64,000 bases of DNA from Rugamonas rivuli (GCF_009380165.1 NZ_WHUF01000003.1:310001-374000); one strand, 5' to 3'; counted from the first letter of the stretch, positions 1 to 8,325 are shown. Notes: generated from the sequence alone by a model not told the origin. Translations and numbers: made by a program.

Positions 1-1361
1 GCCGGATGCAGCTGCAAGCGCGCCGCCTCGACCTGCTGCGGCGACAGCGCCGCCATCTGCTGCGCCGTCACGCCGTCCGCCGACGGCGCGTAGTGGGCGC
101 GGTGCAAGGTCCACTCCAGCGTCGCCATGTCGGGCAGATACGGGAAGTCGGCCACGTGCGGGAAGACGCGCAGGAAGTCGGCGAAATGCGCGCCGAAGCG
201 ATTCAGGTCGCCGCTGTCCGACGGCTGCGCGCGGCCATAGGCTTGCGCCAGGCCGCCGAAGAATTCCTCGCCCACCAGCATCTGGATCACCGGATAGGCC
301 GCACCCAGCGTCTTGCTCCAGGTCGCGCTCAGGTTGCCGCGATACAGGGCGTAGCGGTGCTCGCTGTGCTCGCCTTTGAATTGCGCCAGCGCCGCCGGCG
401 CCAGCGCAGCATCGAACAAGCCGGCGGCGAACGCCTGCTGGTCGGCGGCCAGCGTGGCGTCCGCTTCGTCCGCGATGGCCGCGGCAGCGACCGAGGTCAT
501 GGCCGACGCTGGCCGTGACGCAGCGGCCGACTCATGCCGACGCTGCATCGCCTCGGCCTTGTCCGCCTCGCCCAGCAGCACGCCAAGCTCGGGAATATCG
601 GTATCCCATTCAATCAAGGTCGGCACCGCGCCGAAGCGCTGCAAGGCCGCCTCGTACAGGCGCCAGACCGGCTCGGCCACCGTATCGCCATGGTGATCGA
701 TCACCGCTTGCGGCGTCACCAGATGGCCGGCCAGATGCATCTCGCCCACCATGCCGGGCCGGATCGCGGCCAGCGCGGCCAGCGCGTCCTCGCCGTGGTT
801 GCATTGATTGACGTAGAGATTGTTGATGTCCAACAGCAGCCCGCAGCCGCTGCGCGCCGCCAGCGCCGCCATGAACTCGGCCTCGCTCATCGAGTCCCGA
901 TGGAAGCGCACATAGGTCGACACATTCTCCAGCAGCAGCTGGCGCTTCAGCGTGTCCTGCACGCGGCCGACGCGCGCGCACAGCAGGTCGAGCGCGGCCC
1001 GGTCCAGCGTCAGCGGCAATAAATCGTTGAGTTGCCGGTCGCCGACGGCGCCCCAGCACAGGTGTTCGGATACCAGCATCGGTTCGGCGCGCTCGACCAG
1101 ACTGCGCACACGTTCAAGATGATGTTCGGAGAAACCGCGTGCCGAGCCCAGTCCCAGGCCGACGCCATGCAGGCTGATCGGATAATCGCGCCGCAATTGC
1201 TGCAGCACGTGCCAGTCCCAGCCGGCTTGATCGAGATAATTTTCGGTGTGAACTTCGAGCCAGGCGGCGCGCGGCCGCTGCTCGATGAATTGCCGGTAAT
1301 GCGGCGCCCTCAGCCCCACGCCCACGCCCGGCAACTGCTGCGCTGGACGTGGCGAGGACAT
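1..1361 (-). CDS. BufB-BufC fusion (DUF692 + DUF2063), 3' end beyond window
   Basis: The minus frame is open from the ATG at 1361 to the window edge, giving at least 453 residues. Residues 1 to about 275 are a DUF692 TIM-barrel domain (BufB/MbnB/TglH family, multinuclear iron peptide-modifying enzymes). Its metal-site segments are visible: [54 protein letters not shown] and LIEWDTD. After an Ala-rich linker, from about residue 315, comes a DUF2063 (BufC) N-terminal domain with [10 protein letters not shown] and [13 protein letters not shown]. No stop separates the halves. It starts 23 bp after bufA, so it is probably the modifying enzyme and partner for that precursor. The domains are clear; the fusion is unusual because the two are often separate genes. 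Confidence 0.88.
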   Translation of the reverse strand, partial: MSSPRPAQQLPGVGVGLRAPHYRQFIEQRPRAAWLEVHTENYLDQAGWDWHVLQQLRRDYPISLHGVGLGLGSARGFSEHHLERVRSLVERAEPMLVSEHLCWGAVGDRQLNDLLPLTLDRAALDLLCARVGRVQDTLKRQLLLENVSTYVRFHRDSMSEAEFMAALAARSGCGLLLDINNLYVNQCNHGEDALAALAAIRPGMVGEMHLAGHLVTPQAVIDHHGDTVAEPVWRLYEAALQRFGAVPTLIEWDTDIPELGVLLGEADKAEAMQRRHESAAASRPASAMTSVAAAAIADEADATLAADQQAFAAGLFDAALAPAALAQFKGEHSEHRYALYRGNLSATWSKTLGAAYPVIQMLVGEEFFGGLAQAYGRAQPSDSGDLNRFGAHFADFLRVFPHVADFPYLPDMATLEWTLHRAHYAPSADGVTAQQMAALSPQQVEAARLQLHP

Positions 1362-1384
1362 GACGGCGCGACCGGCTCTGCTGA

Positions 1385-1672
1385 TTACTTGGCTGGCGCT
1401 GCGGTTTTGCCGCCGGCTTTTTCGCAGGTGCCCTTGGCGACATATTTCCACTCGGCGGCGCCGTTGTCGGTCTTCGACTGGCCGGCGCAGGAGTGCGAAC
1501 CGTTGGCCGAAGCGCAATCGTTCTGGCCTGCCTTGGCGATGCCGAAGCATTTCTCTTTTTCAGCCGATGCCGACGCGGTCGCGGCGGAAGCGGTGCCGAC
1601 GGAAGCGGTGCCGACGGAAGCGGCGCATACGGTGGCCAGGGCGGCGGCGATCAGGGCTTGGCGTTTGTTCAT
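1385..1672 (-). CDS. bufA: BufA-type bufferin precursor (DUF2282)
   Basis: This 95-residue exported peptide has an N-terminal signal sequence ([19 protein letters not shown]) followed by a small Cys-containing domain: [19 protein letters not shown] and GTCEKAGGK. That gives the four-cysteine DUF2282/BufA1 pattern. Bufferins are ribosomally made peptides whose cysteines are modified by BufB/BufC and which bind copper in the periplasm. The start is set by GAGGAG about 7 bases upstream. It is the first gene of the operon with the fused bufBC. The signal peptide contains a small tandem repeat ([10 protein letters not shown]). In the 282 bp upstream, the sequence around 1740-1766 weakly resembles an ECF-sigma promoter (TGTAAGG...CCGACTA on the minus strand); this is not secure. 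Confidence 0.87.
   Translation of the reverse strand: MNKRQALIAAALATVCAASVGTASVGTASAATASASAEKEKCFGIAKAGQNDCASANGSHSCAGQSKTDNGAAEWKYVAKGTCEKAGGKTAAPAK
1586..1615 (-). repeat. 15-bp tandem repeat inside the bufA signal peptide
   Basis: The 15-mer ggaagcggtgccgac occurs twice back to back, with a partial third copy to 1623. It keeps frame and duplicates the VGTAS segment of the signal peptide. Confidence 0.8.
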
Positions 1673-1954
1673 GGTAAGTCTCCTCAGTGGAAAGTTAAGT
1701 TTGATGTGCAACGCAATCGTCTGCAACTGTACGGTAGTCGGCCAACGAGGGTCCAGCCTTACAGGTTTTTTAAAAAATTTTTGCGAGACCCGTAAGCAGA
1801 CGCAGCGTACCAGCATTAACGGATATACGCATCATTCTGTTGACTGGATTCAAATCGGGAGAAGTCGTCGGGCGCAGCAACGCGCCGACACGCTGCGCAC
1901 CGGTCGGCGCGCAGGCGGGGAGAGGCGGCGCCGAACGGGCCGCGGCGATGCCGG

Positions 1955-2155
1955 TCAGGCAGTCGTGTTGATCGTGTTGCCGAGATGCGAAGGCAGATTC
2001 GGCGCCGAAGGCACCGGTGGAATCGCCTCGATCAGGGCAGCAGCGCTCGACGCCTGGATATCCTGGGCTTTTTTCAACACAGCGATGCCGACGGCCTGCT
2101 TGGTGCCGGTGTCAGCGATCGTGGTTGCTGCTTGAGCAATACCTGAAACGTCCAT
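1955..2155 (-). CDS. YjfB-like putative motility protein
   Basis: A 66-residue protein starting [20 protein letters not shown], with the family segment [25 protein letters not shown] and the closing pattern [12 protein letters not shown]. This matches the small YjfB family, named 'putative motility protein'; its molecular role is unknown. TGGAGAA lies 6 bases before the ATG. It stands alone: bufA lies about 280 bp downstream and mobB ends about 50 bp upstream. Family assignment is by pattern; function is not inferred. Confidence 0.72.
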   Translation of the reverse strand: MDVSGIAQAATTIADTGTKQAVGIAVLKKAQDIQASSAAALIEAIPPVPSAPNLPSHLGNTINTTA

Positions 2156-2208
2156 GTGATTCTCCAGTAAGGCGTATCACTACTTTTACGGACGTTCGGC
2201 GCGTAACT

Positions 2209-2754
2209 TTAGGCGTTCGATGAAACTTTTTTCAAATAGCCGCCCAGCCAGGCCAGCACCGCCTGCGGCTGGTTCAAATCCAGCCAGGCCACCGATGGCG
2301 GCAAGTCCGGCGGCAAGGGCTGGTCGGAGGCGACCGCGATCACCAGCGGATCGTGCGGATACAGCGGCGGCTTGCCGGATGCGGGCCGGTAGACCTCCAG
2401 CTTGGCGATCGGATAAGCCTTGAAGCCTTCCAGCAAGGTCAGGTCGGCGGGCGCCAGGCGGTCCAGTTGTTCGTCCAGCGACGGCTCGGGGGCGCCGCGC
2501 AGTTCGCGGATGATCGCCATGCGGAACGGCGACGCCACCATCACCTCGGCGGCGCCGGCCATGCGCAGGCGGGCGCTGTCCTTGCGCGGCGGCTCCAGTT
2601 CCAGGTCGTGGTGGCTGTGCTTGATAACATTGACCTTCAAGCCCTGTCCGGCCAGCCCGGCGATGAGAAACTCCAGCAGCGTCGTCTTGCCGCTGCCCGA
2701 CGTCCCGGTGATCGCCAGGACAGTGCGCTTACGCGCGGGAATTTCTCTCTGCAT
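2209..2754 (-). CDS. mobB: Molybdopterin-guanine dinucleotide biosynthesis protein B
   Basis: A 181-residue GTP-binding protein with a P-loop ([16 protein letters not shown], about residues 15-30), followed by [19 protein letters not shown] and the downstream [21 protein letters not shown] segment typical of MobB. MobB assists MobA in attaching GMP to molybdopterin in the cytoplasm. Length is normal. AGGTAGG lies just before the ATG. No other molybdenum-cofactor gene is in view. Confidence 0.93.
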   Translation of the reverse strand: MQREIPARKRTVLAITGTSGSGKTTLLEFLIAGLAGQGLKVNVIKHSHHDLELEPPRKDSARLRMAGAAEVMVASPFRMAIIRELRGAPEPSLDEQLDRLAPADLTLLEGFKAYPIAKLEVYRPASGKPPLYPHDPLVIAVASDQPLPPDLPPSVAWLDLNQPQAVLAWLGGYLKKVSSNA

Positions 2755-2820
2755 TGCCTACCTCTCCACGACATCTTGTTGCCGCCATTATACGCAGCAA
2801 CATCGTGGAAGGCCGGGGGC

Positions 2821-3015
2821 TTACTTGTCGTTCAGGGCCTTGAACGGTTCAACGCGCGAGCTGCGCGCGCCCAGCAACAGCAAACCGAGGCTGATGGCAG
2901 CGGCGGCGTAGGTGCCGGTGTCCTGCTGGGCCGACGGTGCCTGCTCGGCGGCATGGGCGCGTGGAACGGCGAACGCGGCGGCTATCAACAGAGGCAACAA
3001 TTTCAGGTATTTCAT
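2821..3015 (-). CDS. Small exported or membrane protein, unrecognised
   Basis: A 64-residue protein with a clear signal peptide (MKYLKLLPLLIAAAFAVPRAHA), a short polar stretch and a second hydrophobic segment (YAAAAISLGLLLLGA) ended by RSSRVEPFKALNDK. The layout resembles a small sorting-signal protein, but no PEP motif precedes the second hydrophobic segment. It lies between gspB and mobB on the same strand. I do not recognise a family. Confidence 0.6.
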   Translation of the reverse strand: MKYLKLLPLLIAAAFAVPRAHAAEQAPSAQQDTGTYAAAAISLGLLLLGARSSRVEPFKALNDK

Positions 3016-3084
3016 CGTGTTTCCCGTGCATGAATGTCAATGATAGAAAAATATCATGCACACATGACGGGCCTGTGACAGCTT

Positions 3085-3765
3085 TCAATACGGAACGCGG
3101 TAGCGATAACCCTTGAAACTGAAGACCGCCTCGCGCGGCAGCAGTTTTTCCAGCATCAGGCCGGGCGCGACTTCCTCGCCTTCGTGGCGCAGTATCTTGT
3201 CGATCAACAGCAGGCGGTCGGCAGGATTCTTGGAATAAATGTAGCCGCCGACGGTGACATGCGGGATCGAGCGCTGTATCGGCTCCGGCAGGTCGCGCAG
3301 GTTCTGGACCGGCTCTTCCGGCGCGGCGGCTGGTTTGACTGGTTTGTCGGCCACCACCGCCGGCGCAGGTGCGGGCGCCTCTTCGGCCACCGGCTGCGGA
3401 CGCGGCTCGGGGGTGACGGTGGCTACCGGCGGCGGCAAGGCGGCCGCCAGCGGTGCGGCTCCAGTCTGCGCCGGCGCGGCAGGCGCGACGGGGATGGCAG
3501 GCGCGGCGGGCGCCGCGACCGCTACAGCCGCTACGGCCGGAGGAGCAACTGCCGGCTGCTGTGGCTGCGCCGGGCGCAACACCAGCACCAGCAGCACCAT
3601 GATCGCCACGCCCATCGCCAGCGCCGCCAGCACCAGCGGCCTGGTCAAAGCGCCGCCGGCAGCCTTGCGATCCGTCCCATGCAACGCGGGCGCGTGCAGC
3701 GTCGGCGCGCTGCCCAGTTGACGTTCCGCCTGCGCCTTCTTCAGCGCTTCCAAAATGTAAGACAT
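3085..3765 (-). CDS. gspB: Type II secretion accessory protein GspB
   Basis: A 226-residue protein starting MSYILEALKKAQAERQLG, the hallmark GspB/ExeB N-terminus. It has one membrane segment (LVLAALAMGVAIMVLLVLVL, about 43-62), a long Pro/Ala linker and a C-terminal domain with PHVTVGGYIYSKNPADR and FSFKGYRYRVPY. GspB works with GspA to place the secretin through the peptidoglycan. Its ATG lies one base after the gspA stop, so the two are translated together. The core gsp genes C-N are not in this window. Confidence 0.93.
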   Translation of the reverse strand: MSYILEALKKAQAERQLGSAPTLHAPALHGTDRKAAGGALTRPLVLAALAMGVAIMVLLVLVLRPAQPQQPAVAPPAVAAVAVAAPAAPAIPVAPAAPAQTGAAPLAAALPPPVATVTPEPRPQPVAEEAPAPAPAVVADKPVKPAAAPEEPVQNLRDLPEPIQRSIPHVTVGGYIYSKNPADRLLLIDKILRHEGEEVAPGLMLEKLLPREAVFSFKGYRYRVPY

Positions 3766-3766
3766 A

Positions 3767-5425
3767 TTATTCCCCTGCTGCCGCGCTGCCGCCGGCGTTC
3801 GCGCGGGCCAGCAGACGCGGCTCCTGCACGCCGCCCAACTGGTACAGCCGGATGAAAGTTTTCGGACCGGCCACGCCGTCCGCCTTGAGATGCTGCTCGG
3901 TCTGGAAATCGGTCAGGCGCGCGCGCAGGCCGGTGCTCAGCGGCAGATCGTCCTGCGGCTTCTTCAAGCCATAGATTTGCGCCAGCCGCCGCGCCAGCCA
4001 GTCCACGTCCGGCCCGTGATCGCCGCCCGAGACCTCATCCCGCCAGCTGCGCGGTGCGCGCCAGAAGGTCGTGAACTCGCCGCCGAAGCGCGCCGCCAGC
4101 GCATCCAGGGCTATGCTCTGCGGCTTGCCGCCGGGGGCGACGATGGTTGCGCTGTGCTCGTCCATCGCCGTCAGCAACACGTAGTTGGCGGCGGTGGGAT
4201 CGTCGTGCAGCGTCAGCATCGCCGGGCGATCCAGCAGGCGCAGATCGGCGATACCGCCCTTGACCTGCAAGCAGCGCAGATTCAAACGCGCCGCCGTCGG
4301 ACACGGTTCGCCGTCCGGCAACGCCAGGCCCCAGATCGCCGCCAGTTGCCGCAAGGCCGCCGCGCTGCCGCCAACCGCTGCCGTGACAGGCGCAGGCGCC
4401 GCCGCTGGCACCGACGGCGCAGCAGCAACCGCGCTGATCACCGGTTTGGCCGGCGCCGAAGCCGCCTGCGCAACCGGCTTGACGCCCGGCGCCGCCAACT
4501 GCCATGCCGTCGCACTCAGCACCACCCCGGCCAGCACACCGGCCGCCACCAAAGGCCAACGCGCGCCGGCCGCCACCTTGAGTTCCCCGCCGATCATCGC
4601 ATCCGGCCGGGCAAACACTTCCGCCGCCGCCTTGCGCAGGATGTTGCGCGTCACCTGCGGCTGGTTCTCCACATACGCGCCCAGCAAAGCCCGGTCGCAC
4701 AGCAAATTGATACGGCGCGGCACGCCCTTGGCCAGACTGTGCACCAGTCCCATCAAGCGGCGCGGAAACGGCGCAATCGCCGCCGCCCCCGCCACCGCCA
4801 GCCGATGCTCGATATACGCCCCGGTCTCCGCCTCGCTCAGTGAGCCCAGGTGGTAGCGCGCGATCACCCGCTGCGCCAGCTGCTCCAGCTCCGGCCGCGC
4901 CACCATTGCCCGCAGTTCCGGCTGGCCGATCAGGATGATCTGCAACAGCTTGCGCTCGCTGGTCTCCAGATTGGTCAGCAGGCGCAACTGCTCCAGCACC
5001 TCCGCCGACAAATTCTGCGCCTCGTCGATGATCAGCACATTGTTGCGGCCCTGCGCATGGCTGGCCAGCAGATAGGCATTGATCGCATCGACATAACCCT
5101 TGACGCTGACCGCCCCCGCGCCCGGCGGCGCCAGCGCGATGCCGAACTCGTCGCAGATCGACAGCAGCAACTCCTCCACCGACAGCTTGGGATTGAAGAT
5201 GTAGGCCAGCTTGCAGTTCTCGGGAATCTGCTCCATGAAACAGCGGCACACGGTAGTCTTGCCCGCGCCGATCTCGCCCGTCAGCAGCACGAAACCGCCG
5301 CCGCTGCCCACGCCATACAGCAGATGCGCCAGCGCCTCGCGATGGCGTTCGCTCATGAACAGATAGCGGGGATCGGGGGCGATGGAAAACGGCGACTGCT
5401 TCAGATTAAAGAAATGCGTGTACAT
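3767..5425 (-). CDS. gspA: Type II secretion ATPase GspA/ExeA with peptidoglycan-binding domain
   Basis: A 552-residue protein starting MYTHFFNLKQSPFSIAPDP, the typical ExeA start. An AAA ATPase has Walker A GEIGAGKTT (about 50-58), Walker B NVLIIDEAQNL (about 130-140) and an arginine-rich sensor region (VIARYHLGSLSEAET). One membrane segment follows (about 285-305), then a periplasmic part with a C39-like region and a C-terminal peptidoglycan-binding module (LRARLTDFQTEQHLKADGV, AGPKTFIRLYQLG). With GspB it inserts the secretin through the cell wall. Two small genes lie directly upstream on the same strand. Confidence 0.94.
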   Translation of the reverse strand: MYTHFFNLKQSPFSIAPDPRYLFMSERHREALAHLLYGVGSGGGFVLLTGEIGAGKTTVCRCFMEQIPENCKLAYIFNPKLSVEELLLSICDEFGIALAPPGAGAVSVKGYVDAINAYLLASHAQGRNNVLIIDEAQNLSAEVLEQLRLLTNLETSERKLLQIILIGQPELRAMVARPELEQLAQRVIARYHLGSLSEAETGAYIEHRLAVAGAAAIAPFPRRLMGLVHSLAKGVPRRINLLCDRALLGAYVENQPQVTRNILRKAAAEVFARPDAMIGGELKVAAGARWPLVAAGVLAGVVLSATAWQLAAPGVKPVAQAASAPAKPVISAVAAAPSVPAAAPAPVTAAVGGSAAALRQLAAIWGLALPDGEPCPTAARLNLRCLQVKGGIADLRLLDRPAMLTLHDDPTAANYVLLTAMDEHSATIVAPGGKPQSIALDALAARFGGEFTTFWRAPRSWRDEVSGGDHGPDVDWLARRLAQIYGLKKPQDDLPLSTGLRARLTDFQTEQHLKADGVAGPKTFIRLYQLGGVQEPRLLARANAGGSAAAGE

Positions 5426-5443
5426 GAAGGCCCTGGCAAGGCG

Positions 5444-5959
5444 CTACTTCAAGCGCTGGCGTACCGGCGGCGGCTGCACCGGCGGCAAGGGCTTGAACTT
5501 GGCGCAGTAAATCTTGGATTTGGTATCGAAATACACGATGCGGCTGGCCGGCTTGGCCTCGCGCACCGGATAGGCCGAGCTGTCGATTCTCGCATAATGC
5601 AGGCCGACCTGGCGAATGATGGCCTGCTCCAGCTCCTCCGGCTTGGCCTCGGCCACGGCGCCGACGAAGATATAGGTGCTGGTATCGTCGCTGACCATGA
5701 CCTCGGAAATCGCCGTGCCCCACAGATTGGCGCCGTCGGTCTTGAACCAGTAGGCGCCGCCGTCGTGCTTGTAGGCCGGGCCGAAGGCCTTGAGCAGATA
5801 ATCGTAGTAGTACAGGTTGTCGGTCTGGTCGCGGCACAGCAGGCCGTTGCCGATGATGGTGCCGAAGGTGGTGGGCACCGCCTGGGCGCCGGCGGCGCAG
5901 CAAGCGGCCACCGCGGCGGCGGCCAGCGCGCCGCGCAGCATGCACAGAATGGACGGCAT
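5444..5959 (-). CDS. Exported protein of unknown function, upstream of gspA
   Basis: A 171-residue protein with a signal peptide (LRGALAAAAVAACCAAGAQA) and a mature domain rich in Tyr/Asp containing CRDQTDNLYYYDYLLKAFG and YWFKTDGANLWGTAISE. Its ATG shares a base with the stop of the 61-residue gene upstream (TAATG), which implies coupled translation. It ends 18 bp before gspA. No family is recognised. Placement suggests co-expression with gspAB and possibly a role at the secretion machine, which is inference only. Confidence 0.75.
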   Translation of the reverse strand: MPSILCMLRGALAAAAVAACCAAGAQAVPTTFGTIIGNGLLCRDQTDNLYYYDYLLKAFGPAYKHDGGAYWFKTDGANLWGTAISEVMVSDDTSTYIFVGAVAEAKPEELEQAIIRQVGLHYARIDSSAYPVREAKPASRIVYFDTKSKIYCAKFKPLPPVQPPPVRQRLK

Positions 5960-6144
5960 TATAATTTTTGCAGCCAGGACCGGTTGGCGCTGATGCGCGC
6001 CTTGGCCGTGGCCGGAAGGGCTTCGTAACAGCCAGGATATTGTTTCAAGGCGCTTTCCCGAATTTCCTTCTGCAAGCCGTTAATCAAAAAAATATACAGC
6101 ACCGAGCCATCGTCTGTATTCTTGGTTCCCATATACCTGATCAT
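5959..6144 (-). CDS. Small hypothetical protein heading the gspAB run
   Basis: A 61-residue protein starting MIRYMGTKNTDDGSVLYIFL, without signal peptide or membrane segment. Its TAA overlaps the start of the next gene (TAATG), the strongest argument that it is translated. The tail (ALPATAKARISANRSWLQKL) is basic. It is not recognised. It is the first gene of a likely four-gene run ending in gspB. Confidence 0.6.
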   Translation of the reverse strand: MIRYMGTKNTDDGSVLYIFLINGLQKEIRESALKQYPGCYEALPATAKARISANRSWLQKL

Positions 6145-6345
6145 GTGCGCTCCTTTGACCCCGGCAATACGTACTTGCGTCCATTATGACATTAACGGTA
6201 GCCGCGTACCGAAGTTGAATCACGGTTCAGCACCGTTTTTTTGCAGTTGATCCCCTCGTTCCGCGCGTCCATCCCATTCCACGCGCCCGCCGCCCGGATT
6301 TGCCCTATCGTTCAATCCTCGCCACTTCCCATAATCGAGATAAAA

Positions 6346-7680
6346 ATGAAGCAGACGATCAAACACACCGCGCTGGTATCCGCCCTGATGGTGGCATCCC
6401 TGGCCAGCGTCGCAGCCCGGGCCGACAGCAAGCAGGACGACACCATCGGCACCGAAACCCGCACCGTTGCGGCCTTCAGCAGCATCGCCATCAGCGGCCC
6501 GTTCCGCGTGATCGTCACTTCGCAGCCAGGCAACAGCATCGAACTGTCCGGCCTGCGCCGCAAGTTTGCCGAAATTGAAACGTCGGTCAGCGGCGACACC
6601 CTCACCGTGCGCCAGCCGCGCAACAAAACCAAGGGCTGGAACTTCATCTTCAACTGGGGCAAGGACAGCAAGCCGCCGATGACCATCCGTATCAGCGCGG
6701 CCGGTCTGAAGAGCCTACGCAACTCCGGCAGCGGCGATGTTGATCTGCAACAGTTCCAGGGCCAGCAGCTGTCGTTGACCTCGGAGGGCCCGGGCGACGT
6801 GCACGCCAGCGGCAGCGTGCGCGACCTGACGGTGACGGCCTCCGGCAGCGGCGACGTCGACCTGCGCACCCTGAAAGCAGCCAGCCTGAACCTGGTGATG
6901 AGCGGCCCCGGCGACGTCAGCGCCAGCGGCATGACGCAGGATGTGAACCTGGCCGTCAGCGGCTCGGGCGACCTCGACATTGATGACCTGCACGCCGGCA
7001 AGATCAACGCCGCCGTGCGCGGGCCGGGTTCGGTGTCCTTGCACGGCAGCAGCAAGGAAATCCGCGCCGAAGTGTCGGGCTCGGGCGACCTGGAAGCCTG
7101 CTCGATGAACACCGAAGCGGCCAGCGCCATGCTGCGCGGCCCGGGCGAAGCCTGCCTGGCCGGCACCATCAAGAAATTCGACGCGGAAGTGCACGGCTCG
7201 GGCGACCTGACGGTGCGCGGCCTGCAAGCGCCGAGCGCGCGCGCCATGCTCAGCGGTCCGGGCAATATGAACCTGTCGGGCAGCGTGGGCGTGCTCAGCG
7301 CGGAAGTCAGCGGTTCGGGGGATCTGGAAGGGCAAGCGCTGCAGGTGGAGCGTGCCGTCACGCGCAGCCGCGGACCGGGCAACATCTTCCTGAACAAGAT
7401 CAGCGACGCGCTTGATGCCGAGCTCAGCGGCTCGGGCGATTTGAACGCCACGGCGGCGTGCAAGAACGTCAAGCTGAACATGCACGGCCCCGGCGAGGTC
7501 AAGCTCAACGGCAAGACCGACAGCCTGGTTGCGCAGCTGAGCGGTTCCGGCAGCCTGAACGCGCGCCAGCTGTGGACCAGCCAGGCCGACGTCAAGGTGA
7601 GCGGCCCCGGCAACGCCACCGTCACCGTCGCCGACAAAGCCGTCACCTACGACCGCAAAGGCATGAGCCGGCGCGATTAA
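6346..7680 (+). CDS. Exported DUF2807 (head-GIN) protein with eight 39-residue repeats
   Basis: A 444-residue protein beginning MKQTIKHTALVSALMVASLA, with signal cleavage near residue 26 (ARA/DS). The first 120 residues resemble the head-GIN domain (TETRTVAAFSSIAISGPFRV). From residue 128 the chain is extremely regular: GSG motifs at about 128, 167, 206, 245, 284, 323, 362 and 400 alternate with GPG motifs at about 148, 187, 226, 265, 304, 343, 381 and 420. The period is 39 residues, suggesting a parallel beta-helix or solenoid. It is likely periplasmic or surface exposed. The upstream in-frame ATG at 6241 is rejected because the signal peptide starts at 6346. Confidence 0.88.
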   Translation: MKQTIKHTALVSALMVASLASVAARADSKQDDTIGTETRTVAAFSSIAISGPFRVIVTSQPGNSIELSGLRRKFAEIETSVSGDTLTVRQPRNKTKGWNFIFNWGKDSKPPMTIRISAAGLKSLRNSGSGDVDLQQFQGQQLSLTSEGPGDVHASGSVRDLTVTASGSGDVDLRTLKAASLNLVMSGPGDVSASGMTQDVNLAVSGSGDLDIDDLHAGKINAAVRGPGSVSLHGSSKEIRAEVSGSGDLEACSMNTEAASAMLRGPGEACLAGTIKKFDAEVHGSGDLTVRGLQAPSARAMLSGPGNMNLSGSVGVLSAEVSGSGDLEGQALQVERAVTRSRGPGNIFLNKISDALDAELSGSGDLNATAACKNVKLNMHGPGEVKLNGKTDSLVAQLSGSGSLNARQLWTSQADVKVSGPGNATVTVADKAVTYDRKGMSRRD

Positions 7681-7684
7681 AAAT

Positions 7685-7769
7685 GGGGTCAAGTCTGACA
7701 TTCGGACACGAACTCTGCCCTAAGCATCGCTGACGGCAGAGCTCGTGTCCAATTGTCAGACTTGACCCC
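7685..7769. repeat. 85-bp inverted-repeat element, copy 1 (REP/MITE-like)
   Basis: A near-perfect hairpin. The left arm starts GGGGTCAAGTCTGACA and continues through GGACACGA to CTCTGCC; the right arm returns GGCAGAG...TCGTGTCC...TGTCAGACTTGACCCC. A second 85-bp copy is at 40392-40476. Both lie in the context TAAAAATGGGGTC, where TAA is the stop of the preceding gene. No transposase is nearby, so it is a non-autonomous element, perhaps mobilised by a REP-associated tyrosine transposase elsewhere. Confidence 0.88.
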
Positions 7770-7777
7770 TGTGTTTT

Positions 7778-8047
7778 TTAGTCGAAGCAGAGGCGCTTCT
7801 TGGTGGCGGCGATCAGTTTGTCGTCGTACGGATGCAGGTTTTCGATAAACAGCAGTTCCGTCTCATCCGGCTCTTCCAGACACATCGCCAGCATCATCGG
7901 ACCATCCTCCATCCGCCCGATAAAATGCTTGGGCCAGCGATTCTTGCGGTTCGCCTTCATCACTTCCATCCCCAGCTTGGCCAGCGGCGCCTTCACGCCG
8001 GCAGCCAACGCTTCCTTCTGCCAGTCGTCCCAGTAATCGTTCATCAT
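7778..8047 (-). CDS. Small conserved-looking hypothetical protein
   Basis: An 89-residue protein (MMNDYWDDWQKEALAAG) with no signal peptide or membrane segment. It has a basic middle (EVMKANRKNRWPKHFIG) and an acidic patch (EEPDETELLFIENLH). The stop lies 8 bp beyond the 85-bp inverted repeat, which may act as its 3' structure. The second Met (8044) is an equally good start. Family not recognised. Confidence 0.62.
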   Translation of the reverse strand: MMNDYWDDWQKEALAAGVKAPLAKLGMEVMKANRKNRWPKHFIGRMEDGPMMLAMCLEEPDETELLFIENLHPYDDKLIAATKKRLCFD

Positions 8048-8234
8048 CTTGCTTTCAAAAGTGCACTAAAGCCATAGTGTACTCCCTCGACCGCCTCCCC
8101 TACCAAATGCAGACCAAAGTGGCATGCAAATACGACACCCGACCACTTGCCGTCAAATTCATCAATCCACAATAAAAACAATAACTTACAAATACATTCC
8201 AAGTCGACAACGCCAGTCCACTTCAATATTTTCT

Positions 8235-8252
8235 AATACCAGTTAAATACCT
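8235..8252. promoter_or_regulatory. Candidate GntR/HutC operator, site A
   Basis: The sequence AATACCAGTTAAATACCT contains two ACC cores 11 bp apart and ends just before the -35 box of the nag promoter. The same AATACCA-N7-ACC pattern recurs at 22532-22549 and, inverted, at 22742-22759, near the other genes of the predicted regulon. Placement suits a repressor that blocks RNA polymerase. Confidence 0.6.
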
Positions 8253-8253
8253 G

Positions 8254-8282
8254 TTGACAAGCTGGTTTGCCAAACATATAGT
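8254..8282 (+). promoter_or_regulatory. Sigma-70 promoter of the chitin/GlcNAc operon
   Basis: A -35 box TTGACA (8254-8259), a 17-bp spacer and a -10 box TATAGT (8277-8282), close to consensus. The spacer contains the small palindrome GTTTGCCAAAC (8265-8275). Transcription would start near 8289, which excludes the in-frame ATG at 8254 as the kinase start. Confidence 0.78.
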
Positions 8283-8325
8283 GCCCTCACCACGGGGTAT
8301 CCCGGCACGGAATTCTCGGATAATC

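Noticed and set aside
2821..3015. PEP-CTERM sorting-signal protein
   Set aside because: A second hydrophobic segment with basic residues after it is present, but the required PEP motif before it is missing.
8044..8226. A possible 60-residue membrane protein upstream of the 89-residue gene
   Set aside because: It overlaps the start of a better gene, has no ribosome-binding site and lies in the AT-richer control region.
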